Origin: DASVDK01 sp036381125 [NCBI: Thermodesulfobacteriota bacterium]
GTDB lineage: Bacteria > DASVDK01
Length of the DNA stretch: 29,398 nt
Assembly (NCBI GenBank): GCA_036381125.1
Contig: DASVDK010000224.1
Location: 1-29,398 of the forward strand
Reading direction: 5' to 3'
This document shows positions 15,215-23,590 of the stretch, piece by piece. Positions within the stretch are counted from its first letter, which is position 1. Each line of letters starts with the position of its first letter. The notes under the pieces were generated by a model. It did not search any database. It had not been told where the DNA came from and was given only the letters and a program-made list of their open reading frames with translations. The position numbers and the translations under genes were made by a program.

Positions 15215-17430
15215 TAGTTGCCGCCGAAGCTGATCCAGGTCCCCGCCAGGTCGCGCTGCTCGACCCCCTTCTTCGACCAGTCGCAGACGCCCGTCGGGAA
15301 GATGGCCTTCAGGCGCGCCCACTGCTCGTCGGAGAACGGCACCCGGTAGTCGCGGCGGCTCACCGGCTTGAGCCGGCACTTGATGACGTCGGCCGCGATG
15401 TCCGCCCCCGCCACCTCCCGCGGGAACGAGTACGACGGATAGAGCTGCTCGCAGGTCGAGTTCGGGTCGCGGTCGAGCGTCTCCGCGACGAAGGTCGGAC
15501 TCGCGTCACGGGTCAGGCAGCCCTCCTGCAGGTCGGGCGGCCTGTTGCGCACGACCTTCTGGAACGTGCTTCCGGGCCGCGTGTCCTCGTTGATGGCCGT
15601 GATCCACCGGTCCATAGTGAGGATCATCCGCCGGAGCAGCGGGCTCGCCGTGCTGTAGAGGCCGTACCGGTTGTCCTCGACCACCGAGACGTGGTTGGCC
15701 GCGGTGCCGTTGGCCTTGAGGAGCCGCTTGCGCAGGGACAGCGTGTGGTACCGGACGTGGATGTCGCCGTTCGGGGCCTCGTCGTTGTACGCCCGGTAGT
15801 CGATGATCGGGATCTCGTGCAGGCCGCCGCCGTTCGTGAGCCGGCCGGTGAGGTAGGCCGCCCGCATCGCCTTCGTATCGCCGACGGTACGCTGCCCCGG
15901 CGGCAGGATGTTCGCGTCGTCGTCGAAGCCGCCGATCTTCTCGTTGAGGTCGAGGAACTGATCCACCGTGATCAGCCCCGCGTTGAGGACCTTGAGGCCG
16001 TACTGGATGCCGACGTTGTCGAGCGGCCGGCGGGCGAAGCCGGTCTTCCTGTCCCTGCCGTAGACGTTGACGTGGTGATCGAAGACGTCGCACCGGACGC
16101 CGTCCGGCTTGGTGGCGGGGTCGTACCTGAGCATGGCCGGCAGCACGCCGCAGTTCCGGTTGATGTCGCCCCGCGGGTCGATGCGCCGGGCGCCGACGGC
16201 CACGTTCGGCGCCGTGGCATAGACGCCGAAGCCGGTGACGAGCCGCTTCTGCTCGGCCGTCCACTCGACGCCCGCGCGGGTGGTGAAGTAGTTGTCGAGG
16301 AGCCACGCGTCGGTGATGAAGCTAACGGTCGCGAAGCCGACCTCCGGGAAGGAGCAGCCGGGGATGATGCCGTCGAGGAGGCCCGGGTAGTTGTCGGCGA
16401 TCTGGTGCTGCTGGTAGGAGCCGCCCGAGCAGCCGAAGCCCTGCGTGTGCCTGGGCGGGCCGTAGGCCTCGATGAAGCGCTCCTTGACCATCATCATCGT
16501 CTCGGCCGCCGTGAGGTCGGAGCAGTTGTTGCCGAAGACGTTGAGCGAGGCCGAGGCGACGGCGTAGCCGTTCGACAGCATGAAGTCGTCGGTCACGCCG
16601 CCGGTGCTCCGTCCCTGCCGGTACCAGCCGTTGATGCAGCCGCCGCCGAAGGTGTAGATGAGCCGCCCGTTCCAGCCCTTCGGCTTCGTGTGGAAGTTCG
16701 GCTCCGGCTCGGCCAGCGGATCGTGCAGGATCGTCGTCTGGTAGATGGAGCGGTTGACCGTGCCGGTCTCCATCCGGACGATGTACGGCACCGTCACGCC
16801 GAGCGTGCTGGTCGTCTGCGCCAGATCGGCCGGGTAGCTGGACGTGCCGGCCGGCCAGGGCGCGAACTCGCCGGCGGTGGTTTGGTAGAAGTAGTCCACC
16901 CGCCTCGTGATCGAGCAGTTGTCGTCGAGCGCCGGGCCGAGGTTGCCGCCGATCACCGGGAGCGTGAAGGACTCCGTCTCGCAGATGAACGGCTGCTGGT
17001 GCGGCCCGGAGAAGACCGGCCCCTCGATGGGGTGATTGATCAGGGTGATCCGCGCCTTCGGCTCCCGGCCCCGGCGATGCTCGTCCTCCCGCACCTCGAG
17101 CCTGTTGTTGCCGAGCTCGAGGCCGGTGACGAGCCCCGTGAACGTCCGGAACGACTCGTTCACGACGAACGCGCCGGTCACGTTCCTGCCGTTCAGCTCC
17201 ACCCGCACGTCGTGGAGCCTGACGCCCCGGGGCACGTCGATGCGGACGAGCGCGTCGCCGCCCGTCACCATGTCGGCCCTGCCGGACAGGACCGCGATCT
17301 CGAAGTTGTTCTTGTCGTGCCACCCGTGGCCCCGGCCCGCCGCCCCGGCCGGGCCGGCGGTCACGAGCAGCGCCGCCGCGCCCACGAGCGCGGCGCACGA
17401 GGCGAACGGGCGTGTCCAACCGCGAGGCAT
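15214..17430 (-). CDS. Secreted DUF6351-family protein, tannase/esterase-like alpha/beta hydrolase
   Basis: This 738-aa protein starts at the ATG at 17428-17430 with GGGAGGGGGGAG upstream. Residues 1-30 form a Sec signal (RPFASCAALVGAAALLVTAGPAGA). An N-terminal beta-type domain with DMVTGGDALVRIDVP and NGRNVTGAF leads into a large hydrolase-like domain. The nucleophile elbow is G-C-S335-G-G followed by SYQQHQIADNYPGLLDGIIPG, closely following the tannase/feruloyl esterase pattern of Cys-Ser, then YP...DGI. Candidate partners are D544 or D550 (IIDYRAYND) and H580 (NHVSVVED); the His is not next to a Cys as in true tannases. It likely hydrolyses an ester outside the cytoplasm. It has its own promoter region, divergent from the polyamine-type importer. 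Family assignment comes from memory of DUF6351. Confidence 0.8.
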   Translation of the reverse strand: MPRGWTRPFASCAALVGAAALLVTAGPAGAAGRGHGWHDKNNFEIAVLSGRADMVTGGDALVRIDVPRGVRLHDVRVELNGRNVTGAFVVNESFRTFTGLVTGLELGNNRLEVREDEHRRGREPKARITLINHPIEGPVFSGPHQQPFICETESFTLPVIGGNLGPALDDNCSITRRVDYFYQTTAGEFAPWPAGTSSYPADLAQTTSTLGVTVPYIVRMETGTVNRSIYQTTILHDPLAEPEPNFHTKPKGWNGRLIYTFGGGCINGWYRQGRSTGGVTDDFMLSNGYAVASASLNVFGNNCSDLTAAETMMMVKERFIEAYGPPRHTQGFGCSGGSYQQHQIADNYPGLLDGIIPGCSFPEVGFATVSFITDAWLLDNYFTTRAGVEWTAEQKRLVTGFGVYATAPNVAVGARRIDPRGDINRNCGVLPAMLRYDPATKPDGVRCDVFDHHVNVYGRDRKTGFARRPLDNVGIQYGLKVLNAGLITVDQFLDLNEKIGGFDDDANILPPGQRTVGDTKAMRAAYLTGRLTNGGGLHEIPIIDYRAYNDEAPNGDIHVRYHTLSLRKRLLKANGTAANHVSVVEDNRYGLYSTASPLLRRMILTMDRWITAINEDTRPGSTFQKVVRNRPPDLQEGCLTRDASPTFVAETLDRDPNSTCEQLYPSYSFPREVAGADIAADVIKCRLKPVSRRDYRVPFSDEQWARLKAIFPTGVCDWSKKGVEQRDLAGTWISFGGN

Positions 17431-17726
17431 CTCCCCCCTCCCAGTCGCGCTTGCCCTTGTCCAGGCGCCTGCCACGGCAGCGCCGCTTGTCGACAAGACA
17501 GGCGGCCCATGGGTCAGGCGGCGTGCGCAGCGACTGTATACCAGTGTTAGGAAGCGGAGGAATACGGGATCGATCACATCGACGACGCCTCGCTCGGTCC
17601 GCGGTGTCTCGCGCATGCACAGGAGGCGGCAGCATTGCTACGATGCGCTCCGTTGGCTCGCATGCGGCTCGTGGTGACGGCGTCAGGGTCACCGGAAGGG
17701 CCCCGGGAGTCCGGGAGGAGGGATCG
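17431..17726. promoter_or_regulatory. 296-base divergent control region between the DUF6351 gene and the polyamine-type importer
   Basis: No convincing gene is seen here. It holds three symmetric elements: CAGGCGCCTG (17462-17471), CTTGTCGACAAG (17486-17497) and ACTG-TATAC-CAGT (17533-17545). The TTGTC..GACAA form resembles sites bound by FCD-type GntR regulators, which is inference. A possible rightward promoter is TGCACA (17616-17621), 17 bases, TACGAT (17639-17644) with an extended TG, 82 bases before the ATG at 17727. A leftward -10 could be TATACA read on the - strand at 17535-17540, but no good -35 accompanies it. Confidence 0.45.
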
Positions 17727-18788
17727 ATGAAGCGTGCGGCGATCTCGGCGTTCGCGCTGGCGGCCGGGTTGCTCGTCCTCGGCGCCGCGGCCTGGCGGGC
17801 GGAGGCCCAGGAGGCGTCGGGCGAGGTCACGTTGATGTCCTACGCCGGCGTCTTCCAGGACCAGTACGTCAAGGCGGTGGTCGAGCCGTTCATGGCGAAG
17901 CACCCGAAGATCAGGGTGAAGTTCACGACCAGCGGCAACTCGGCCCAGATGCTGGGAGCGCTCCGGGCCCAGAAGTCCGACCCGCAGGTGGACGTCATCA
18001 TCTTCGACGCCGGCACCGGCCTGGTCGGCAACCGTGAGGGGCTGCTCGACACCATCTCCGAGCAGGAGGTGCCGAACCTCGCGAACCTCTACCCGGCGGC
18101 CATCGTGCAGAAGGGCTACGGGCCGGCGGTCACCTTCGACAACCTGGTCCTCGTCTACGACACCACGAAGGTCACGAGCAAGCCGGACAGCCTGGCCGAG
18201 CTCTGGAAGCCCGAGTACAGGGGCAAGGTCGGCGTCTCCGGCATGCCGAACATCCAGGGCATCGCGTTCACGGTGATGACCGCGAAGATGATCGGGGAGG
18301 ACTGGACGAAGTCGATCGACCGGACGGTGAAGAAGCTCGCCGAGCTGGCGCCCTCGGTCCAGACGTTCGACCCGTCGCCCGACGGCTACACGCTCGTCCT
18401 CAACGGCACGCTCGAGTGGGCGACCGGCTGGAACGCGCGCGCGCAGTTCTTCCGCAACGAGTCGAAGGGCAAGCTCGGCGTCCTGCTGCCGAAGGAAGGC
18501 AGCGTCATGCAGATCAACACGATCAACCTCGTGAAGGGCGCGAAGAACCGGGCGGCGGCGCTGGCGTTCATCGACTACGCGCTCTCGGCCGAGGCGCAGA
18601 AGGCCTTCACCGAGGCGATGTACTACGCGCCGGCCAACCGGACGGCGAAGATCAGCGAGGAGGCGCTCGGCCGGACCGCCACGGCCAGGATCGACGAGAT
18701 GCTGCCGCTCGACTGGGGGTGGGTGGCGAAGATCCGCGACCAGTGGAACACCCGCTGGCGGCGCGAGGTCATCGCGGCCGGCCGCTGA
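17727..18788 (+). CDS. Polyamine-type ABC transporter solute-binding protein (PotD/SBP family)
   Basis: This 353-aa periplasmic receptor starts at the ATG at 17727, which follows GGGAGGAGGG. Signal peptide residues 1-31 end at AEA. The mature protein begins EVTLMSYAGVFQDQYVKAVVEPFMAKHPKIRVKF, the fold entry typical of Fe/spermidine/putrescine/thiamine-class receptors, with DVIIFDAGTG, AVTFDNLVLVYDTTKV, LAELWKPEYRGKVGV in the hinge, and a late LAFIDYALSAEAQKAF. It heads an operon with a matching ATPase and two permeases. The ligand is not determined; this family also takes opines, amino-acid derivatives and sulfonates. The nitrilase-type gene downstream hints at an amide or amine. Confidence 0.92.
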   Translation: MKRAAISAFALAAGLLVLGAAAWRAEAQEASGEVTLMSYAGVFQDQYVKAVVEPFMAKHPKIRVKFTTSGNSAQMLGALRAQKSDPQVDVIIFDAGTGLVGNREGLLDTISEQEVPNLANLYPAAIVQKGYGPAVTFDNLVLVYDTTKVTSKPDSLAELWKPEYRGKVGVSGMPNIQGIAFTVMTAKMIGEDWTKSIDRTVKKLAELAPSVQTFDPSPDGYTLVLNGTLEWATGWNARAQFFRNESKGKLGVLLPKEGSVMQINTINLVKGAKNRAAALAFIDYALSAEAQKAFTEAMYYAPANRTAKISEEALGRTATARIDEMLPLDWGWVAKIRDQWNTRWRREVIAAGR

Positions 18789-18795
18789 CGACGGC

Positions 18796-19869
18796 ATGGA
18801 GCACGCACACATCGCGCTGCGCTCGCTCTCCCGCGACTACGGCACCGGCAGGCCGGCGGTCGACGCCCTCGACCTCGACATCGAGCGGGGCGAGTTCGTG
18901 GGGCTCCTCGGCCCCTCGGGGTGCGGCAAGACCACCACGCTGCGGATGATCGCCGGCCTCGTCCAGCCGACGCGCGGCGCGGTCTTCCTCGGCGGCCGGG
19001 AGATCACCCGCGAGCCGGCCTGGCGGCGCAACCTCGGCCTCGTGTTCCAGAGCTACGCGCTCTTCCCCCACATGACCGTGGCCGCGAACGTCGCCTTCGG
19101 GCTCAGGCTCCGGAAGGTCCCGCGCGCCGAGGTCGAGCGGCGGGTGGCCGAGGCGCTGAGGCTCGTGCGCCTCGAGGGCTACGGCGACCGGCGGCCGCGC
19201 GAGCTGTCGGGCGGCCAGCAGCAGCGCGTCGCCATCGCCCGCGCCCTGGTGATCGAGCCGGACGTGCTCCTCCTCGACGAGCCGCTCTCGAACCTCGACG
19301 CGCGGCTCCGCGACGAGATGCGGGTCGAGATCCGGGAGATCCAGCAGAAGGTTGGCATCACCACGATCTTCGTGACCCACGACCAGCAGGAGGCGCTGAC
19401 CCTCTGCGACCGGATCGCCGTCATGCGCGACGGTCGTCTCGAGCAGGCCGGCACGCCGGCCGAGGTCTACGACCGGCCGGCCACCGCCTTCGTCGCCGGC
19501 TTCGTCGGGCGGATCAACGCGATCGGCTGCGAGGTGGAGGAGCGCGCCGGCGCGCGCCGGCTCGTCGCGGCCGGCCGCCCGATCCCGGCCCCGGCCGCCC
19601 TTCCGGCCGGCCGCTCCATGTCGGCCATGGTGCGGCCGCACGTCGTCGAGCTGCGCGCGGCGCTCTCGGACGGGGAGCCGGGCCTCGTCGGCACCGTGAA
19701 GCGGCGCACCTTCGTCGGCAACCTGATCGAGGTCGAGGTCGACTGTGGGCCGGAGGCGAGAATGCTCGTCGAGGTCAGGCCGGGCTCCGATCAGGACCGC
19801 CTGGCCGCGCCCGGCGCCGGGGTCGGGCTCGTCTGGCCCGCCGATCGGACGATCGTCTTCCCGACATGA
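18796..19869 (+). CDS. PotA-like ABC transporter ATPase with TOBE domain
   Basis: This is a 357-aa cytoplasmic ATPase. Walker A GPSGCGKT is at residues 39-46, the Q-loop is in [14 protein letters not shown], signature LSGGQQQR, Walker [15 protein letters not shown], and the H-loop is [10 protein letters not shown]. After about residue 240 it carries a C-terminal regulatory TOBE-type domain ([31 protein letters not shown]), which marks the MalK/PotA class. It starts seven bases after the receptor stop and overlaps the next permease as ATGA. It is the only intact MalK/PotA-class ATPase in the window, so it could in principle also power the sugar-type permeases, which lack one. Confidence 0.95.
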   Translation: MEHAHIALRSLSRDYGTGRPAVDALDLDIERGEFVGLLGPSGCGKTTTLRMIAGLVQPTRGAVFLGGREITREPAWRRNLGLVFQSYALFPHMTVAANVAFGLRLRKVPRAEVERRVAEALRLVRLEGYGDRRPRELSGGQQQRVAIARALVIEPDVLLLDEPLSNLDARLRDEMRVEIREIQQKVGITTIFVTHDQQEALTLCDRIAVMRDGRLEQAGTPAEVYDRPATAFVAGFVGRINAIGCEVEERAGARRLVAAGRPIPAPAALPAGRSMSAMVRPHVVELRAALSDGEPGLVGTVKRRTFVGNLIEVEVDCGPEARMLVEVRPGSDQDRLAAPGAGVGLVWPADRTIVFPT

Positions 19870-20690
19870 CGCCCTACGTCCTGGTCGTGCCGGCCCTCGT
19901 CGCGCTCGCCGTCTCGTTCCTCGTGCCGATGGCCTGGCTGGTCCGGATGTCGCTCAACCGCTCCGACTACGGCGCCATCGTCGAGGCGGTGAGCCTCGAG
20001 ACCTACGTGAGCGTGCTGACCGATCCGTTCTACCTGGAGTTGCTCGGCCACACGCTCCGGCTCTCGCTGACGACCGCGCTCGGCGCCCTGCTCCTCGCCT
20101 ACCCGGTCGCGCTCTTCCTGTACCGCTGGCGGTCGCCGTGGCGGACCCCGCTCGCCATCCTGGTCGCGTCGCCGCTCATGGTCTCGGCGGTGCTGCGCGC
20201 CTACGGCTGGATGGTCGTGCTCGGCGACGGCGGGTGGGTGAACTCCATGCTCATGGCCGCCGGGCTCGTGGCCGAGCCGATCCGCATGGTGAACAACCTG
20301 ACCGGCGTCACGATCGGGCTCACCGAGAGTATCATGCCCTACGTGTTCCTCACGGTGCTCGCCGGGCTCGGGCGGATCGACGAGGCGTTCGAGGAGGCGG
20401 CCATGTCGCTCGGCGCGCCGCCGCACCTGGTCTTCCTCAAGGTGACGCTCCCCTTGAGCCTCCCGGCGGTCGTCCTCGGGGGGACGATCGGGTTCGTGCT
20501 GTCGATCTCCTCGTTCATCACGCCGTCCTTGCTCGGCGGCGGCCGCGTCTTCCTGCTCGCGACCGAGATCTACGACCTCGCCCTGGTCAACCTCGACTGG
20601 CCGAAGGCCGCCGCCCTCTCGTTCGTGATGCTCCTGCTCTTCGCGGCCGCGCTCGCCCTGGTGACGCGGCTCCTCAGGCGGGTGAGCTGA
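19866..20690 (+). CDS. PotB-like ABC permease
   Basis: This 274-aa inner-membrane permease starts [36 protein letters not shown], the PotB/CysT-type first helix. About six hydrophobic segments follow, and the EAA loop [26 protein letters not shown] lies in the second half. [24 protein letters not shown] is the characteristic segment of polyamine-type B permeases. The start overlaps the ATPase stop. Confidence 0.93.
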   Translation: MTPYVLVVPALVALAVSFLVPMAWLVRMSLNRSDYGAIVEAVSLETYVSVLTDPFYLELLGHTLRLSLTTALGALLLAYPVALFLYRWRSPWRTPLAILVASPLMVSAVLRAYGWMVVLGDGGWVNSMLMAAGLVAEPIRMVNNLTGVTIGLTESIMPYVFLTVLAGLGRIDEAFEEAAMSLGAPPHLVFLKVTLPLSLPAVVLGGTIGFVLSISSFITPSLLGGGRVFLLATEIYDLALVNLDWPKAAALSFVMLLLFAAALALVTRLLRRVS

Positions 20691-20693
20691 CCC

Positions 20694-21473
20694 GTGGTCC
20701 TCCTCGGTCGCGCGTACGTCGCCGGCGTCTACGCCTTCGTCTTCCTGCCGCTCGTGCTCGTGCTCCTGATCTCCTTCTCGGGCGACAGCTACCTCAACTT
20801 CCCGCCCGGCTCGTGGAGCCTGCGCTGGTACGAGACCCTCCTCGACAACCGGGCGTTCATCGCCGCGGCACAGCGCAGCTTCCTCATCGCCCTCGTGGTC
20901 ACGGCCGCGAGCCTCGCCCTCGGCATCCCGGCGGCCTACGCGATCGCCCGGATGGAGTTCCGGGGACGCGGCCTCGTCCAGACGCTGCTCTTCGCGCCGC
21001 TCCTCCTGCCGACGCTCGTGCTCGCGCTGGCGATGCTGCTCGTCTTCTATCCGCTCGGGCTCGCCGCGACCTATCCCGGTCTCGTCCTGGCCCACCTCGC
21101 GATCTGCCTGCCGTTCGCGGTGCGGGTGCTCACCACGTCGCTCTCGGTCATGCCGCCGGACCTCGAGGACGCCGCCGCGACGCTCGGCGCGCGGCCGCTC
21201 GAGGCCTTCCGGTACGTGACGCTGCCGCTGCTCCGCCCGGGCATCGTCGCCGCGGGAGCGCTCTCGGCAACGCTCTCCTTCGACGAGATCGTGATCTCGC
21301 TCTTCATCGTCGGCCCGCGGCTCTCGACCCTGCCGGTCGAGATCTACCGGTACGTCGACGAGCGGACCGACCCGCTGATCGCCGCGGTCGCGGTCGTCCT
21401 CATCACCGTCACGCTCCTGACCGTCATGCTCGTCGAGCGGACGGTCGGCTTCATGCGCGCCTTCGGGCGCTGA
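20694..21473 (+). CDS. PotC-like ABC permease
   Basis: This 259-aa inner-membrane permease starts at the GTG at 20694, three bases after the PotB-like stop. The pattern AFVFLPLVLVLLISFSGDSYLNFPPGSWSLRWYETLL is typical of the PotC N-terminus, and the EAA loop is LEDAAATLGARPLEAFRYVTLPLLRPG. LSFDEIVISLFIVGP follows, another family hallmark. It forms the channel with the PotB-like protein. Thirteen bases separate it from the nitrilase-family gene, so they are likely cotranscribed. Confidence 0.93.
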   Translation: MVLLGRAYVAGVYAFVFLPLVLVLLISFSGDSYLNFPPGSWSLRWYETLLDNRAFIAAAQRSFLIALVVTAASLALGIPAAYAIARMEFRGRGLVQTLLFAPLLLPTLVLALAMLLVFYPLGLAATYPGLVLAHLAICLPFAVRVLTTSLSVMPPDLEDAAATLGARPLEAFRYVTLPLLRPGIVAAGALSATLSFDEIVISLFIVGPRLSTLPVEIYRYVDERTDPLIAAVAVVLITVTLLTVMLVERTVGFMRAFGR

Positions 21474-21486
21474 CCAGCGAGGAGTC

Positions 21487-22323
21487 ATGACCATGAAGGT
21501 CTCGCTCATCCAGATGAACACGCGGAGCGACCGCGCCGAGAACCTGGCGCAGGCGAAGGCGCTCATGGAGGCGGCGATCGCCGCGGACCGACCGGACCTC
21601 CTCGTGCTGCCGGAGCACTTCGAGTACGCCGGCGGGACGACCGCCGAGAAGGTCGCGGCGGCAGACCGGGTGCCGGGGGGCGCGGCCTACGAGATGGCCC
21701 AGGGGGTGGCGAAGGCCAACCGGGTCTGGGTGCACGCCGGCAGCCTCCTCGAGCGGATCGAGGGGGACTCGCGCATCTACAACACGACCGTCGTGTTCGA
21801 CCGGAGCGGGAGGGAGGTCGCCCGCTACCGGAAGATCCACCTCTTCGACGTGACCGCGCCCGACGGCACGCCGTACAACGAGTCGGCCACGATCAGGCCG
21901 GGCGAGGACATCGTCCTCTACGACCTCGAGGGGCTCACCGTCGGCTGCGCCATCTGTTACGACCTCCGCTTCGGCGAGCTGTTCATCACGCTCGGCAAGC
22001 GGGGGGCCGACGTCATCGTCCTGCCCGCCGCCTTCACGCTGCAGACCGGCAAGGACCACTGGGAGGTCCTCTGCCGCGCCCGCGCCATCGAGACGCAGAC
22101 CTACTTCCTCGCCGCCGCCCAGTGGGGGAGCTTCACGGGGCCGAAGGGCGACACGCGCCACACGTACGGCCACTCGATGGTGGTGGACCCCTGGGGGCAC
22201 GTGGTCGCCCGCGCGTCGGACGGCGTCGGCCACGTCACCGCGGCGATCGACCCGGCGCAGCTCGCCCGCGTGCGCGGCCTCATCCCCATGAACGCGCACC
22301 GCCGGCTCGGCGTGAGCCGCTAG
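21487..22323 (+). CDS. Nitrilase-superfamily carbon-nitrogen hydrolase (amidase-like)
   Basis: This 278-aa cytosolic enzyme carries the Glu-Lys-Cys triad of the superfamily: E43 in VLPEHFEY, K116 in YRKIHLFD and C157 in CAICYDLRF. The form KIHLFDV and the context RPGEDIV match the Nit/omega-amidase branch (deaminated-glutathione amidase and relatives) better than true nitrilases. GAGGAG lies six bases before the ATG at 21487; the second Met at codon 3 is an alternative start. It cleaves a C-N bond of an amide, probably of whatever the upstream importer brings in or of a derivative. The placement is suggestive only. Confidence 0.9.
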   Translation: MTMKVSLIQMNTRSDRAENLAQAKALMEAAIAADRPDLLVLPEHFEYAGGTTAEKVAAADRVPGGAAYEMAQGVAKANRVWVHAGSLLERIEGDSRIYNTTVVFDRSGREVARYRKIHLFDVTAPDGTPYNESATIRPGEDIVLYDLEGLTVGCAICYDLRFGELFITLGKRGADVIVLPAAFTLQTGKDHWEVLCRARAIETQTYFLAAAQWGSFTGPKGDTRHTYGHSMVVDPWGHVVARASDGVGHVTAAIDPAQLARVRGLIPMNAHRRLGVSR

Positions 22324-22333
22324 GGGGGCCGCG

Positions 22334-23011
22334 GTGTACACGATCGAGCCGATGCCGGAGCCGGTTCCCGCGGAGGACCTCGCGCTGCTCGCCAGGGTCG
22401 AGACGGCGACGGTCGGCCACTGGCGGCACATCGGCTTCATGCACCGCGCCATCCAGCCGCTCCTCAGGGGCAAGCGAGTCGTCGGCACGGCCGTGACCGT
22501 GGCGATCCCGGGGCCCGACTCCACCCTGCTCCACCACGCGCTCGGGCTCCTCCGGCCGGGGGACGTCGTGGTCGTCGACCGGCTCGGCGACGACCGCCAC
22601 GCCTGCTGGGGCGGCGGGGTGACGATCGCGGCGAAGACCGCGGGCGCGGTGGGCGCCGTCGTGGACGGCCCCTGCACCGACCTCGCGGAGATCGAGCAGT
22701 CCGACTTCCCGGTCTGGTGCCGGGGCCTCTCGCCGATCACCACGCGCCTCTACGACCTCGGCGGCGCGCTCAACATCCCGGTCGCCTGCGGCGGCGCCGT
22801 GGTGCGGCCGGGCGACGCGATCCTGGCCGACGAGAGCGGCGTGCTCGTCCTCCCCCGCGGCGAGGTCCGCGCCGTCGCCGAGCAGGCGATCGCGCGGCAG
22901 GAGCGGGGAGCGGCGCGGGAGGCCGAGGTGCGGGCCGGCGCGAAGCTGGGCGAGCTCTCCGGCGCGACGGCGAAGGTGCTTGCCGCGCTCGAGGCCGCCC
23001 GGAAGCGCTGA
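22334..23011 (+). CDS. RraA/HMG-CHA aldolase-fold family protein
   Basis: This 225-aa protein starts at the GTG at 22334, eleven bases after the nitrilase-type stop and preceded by GGGGGG. It matches the family that contains the RNase E inhibitor RraA and 4-hydroxy-4-methyl-2-oxoglutarate/4-carboxy-4-hydroxy-2-oxoadipate aldolase: [67 protein letters not shown]. In the class II pyruvate aldolases the motif is usually G..RD, with Arg and the metal-binding Asp; here it is C-T115-D116, so the Arg is missing and standard aldolase activity is doubtful. It could catalyse another metal-dependent reaction on a keto acid. Confidence 0.85.
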   Translation: MYTIEPMPEPVPAEDLALLARVETATVGHWRHIGFMHRAIQPLLRGKRVVGTAVTVAIPGPDSTLLHHALGLLRPGDVVVVDRLGDDRHACWGGGVTIAAKTAGAVGAVVDGPCTDLAEIEQSDFPVWCRGLSPITTRLYDLGGALNIPVACGGAVVRPGDAILADESGVLVLPRGEVRAVAEQAIARQERGAAREAEVRAGAKLGELSGATAKVLAALEAARKR

Positions 23012-23025
23012 CGAGGAGCGCGACC

Positions 23026-23571
23026 CCCCGTTCCTCGCCGCCGTCGCCATCAGCTTCGGACCCCCGCGGAGTACACGGTGCTGCCGGGACCGAGCGGATG
23101 CGGGAAGTCGACGCTCCGGCGCTGCCTCGCCGGGCTCGAGACCCCGGACGCCGGCCAGGTCCTCATCGACGGCGAGGTCGCAAAACGACCCGGCCCGGGG
23201 CGTGTTCCTCCCGCCCGAGCGGCGGGTGCTCCTCCTCGACGAGCCGCTCTCGAACCTCGACGCGGTGCTCCGCGTCAAGACCCGGGTGCAGCTCCGCGAC
23301 CTGCAACGCCGGCTCGGCATCACCATGATCTACGTCGCGCACGACCGGGAAGAGGCCATGGCGCTAACGTGGTCGACCTCACCTGCCTGGGCGACTCCTG
23401 CGACATCGAGGTGGAGTCCTCCGGCATCCACCTGCGAGTCGGCGCGGGCTCGGGCACTCGCGTGGACGTCGGGGACCGGGTCCGGGTCGAGTGCCGCCCG
23501 AGCGCTGCCGCCTGCTGGCCGGCGACGCCGCCGCCGGCGGCCCGTCCGTCGGGCAGCCGCTCCACGCCTGA
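23026..23571 (+). pseudogene. Degraded remnant of a PotA/MalK-like ABC ATPase gene
   Basis: Pieces of an ATPase are spread over shifting frames. LAAVAISFG (frame of base 23034) breaks near 23070. Another frame gives EYTV, then GPSGCGKST (Walker A), then [22 protein letters not shown] to about 23180. A third frame gives [14 protein letters not shown] followed at once by [13 protein letters not shown], then [18 protein letters not shown] to about 23360. TOBE-type [19 protein letters not shown] follows in yet another frame, and a final shift near 23505 leads to a stop at 23569-23571. The Q-loop and LSGGQ signature are gone (about 75 residues missing), as is most of the region between the H-loop and TOBE. 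An intact gene would be nearly twice as long. It sits between two functional genes and cannot make an active ATPase. Confidence 0.85.
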
Positions 23572-23590
23572 CTCTGAAGGAGGCCAACGG

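Noticed and set aside
15691-17550. Long open frame (619 codons) on the + strand opposite the DUF6351 gene
   Set aside because: Val/Asp/Arg-rich without motifs, while the - strand frame has a signal peptide and a nucleophile elbow.
17413-17726. Upstream extension of the polyamine-type binding protein frame
   Set aside because: It would place the signal peptide more than 100 residues in and crosses the divergent control region; the ATG at 17727 has a strong ribosome-binding site.
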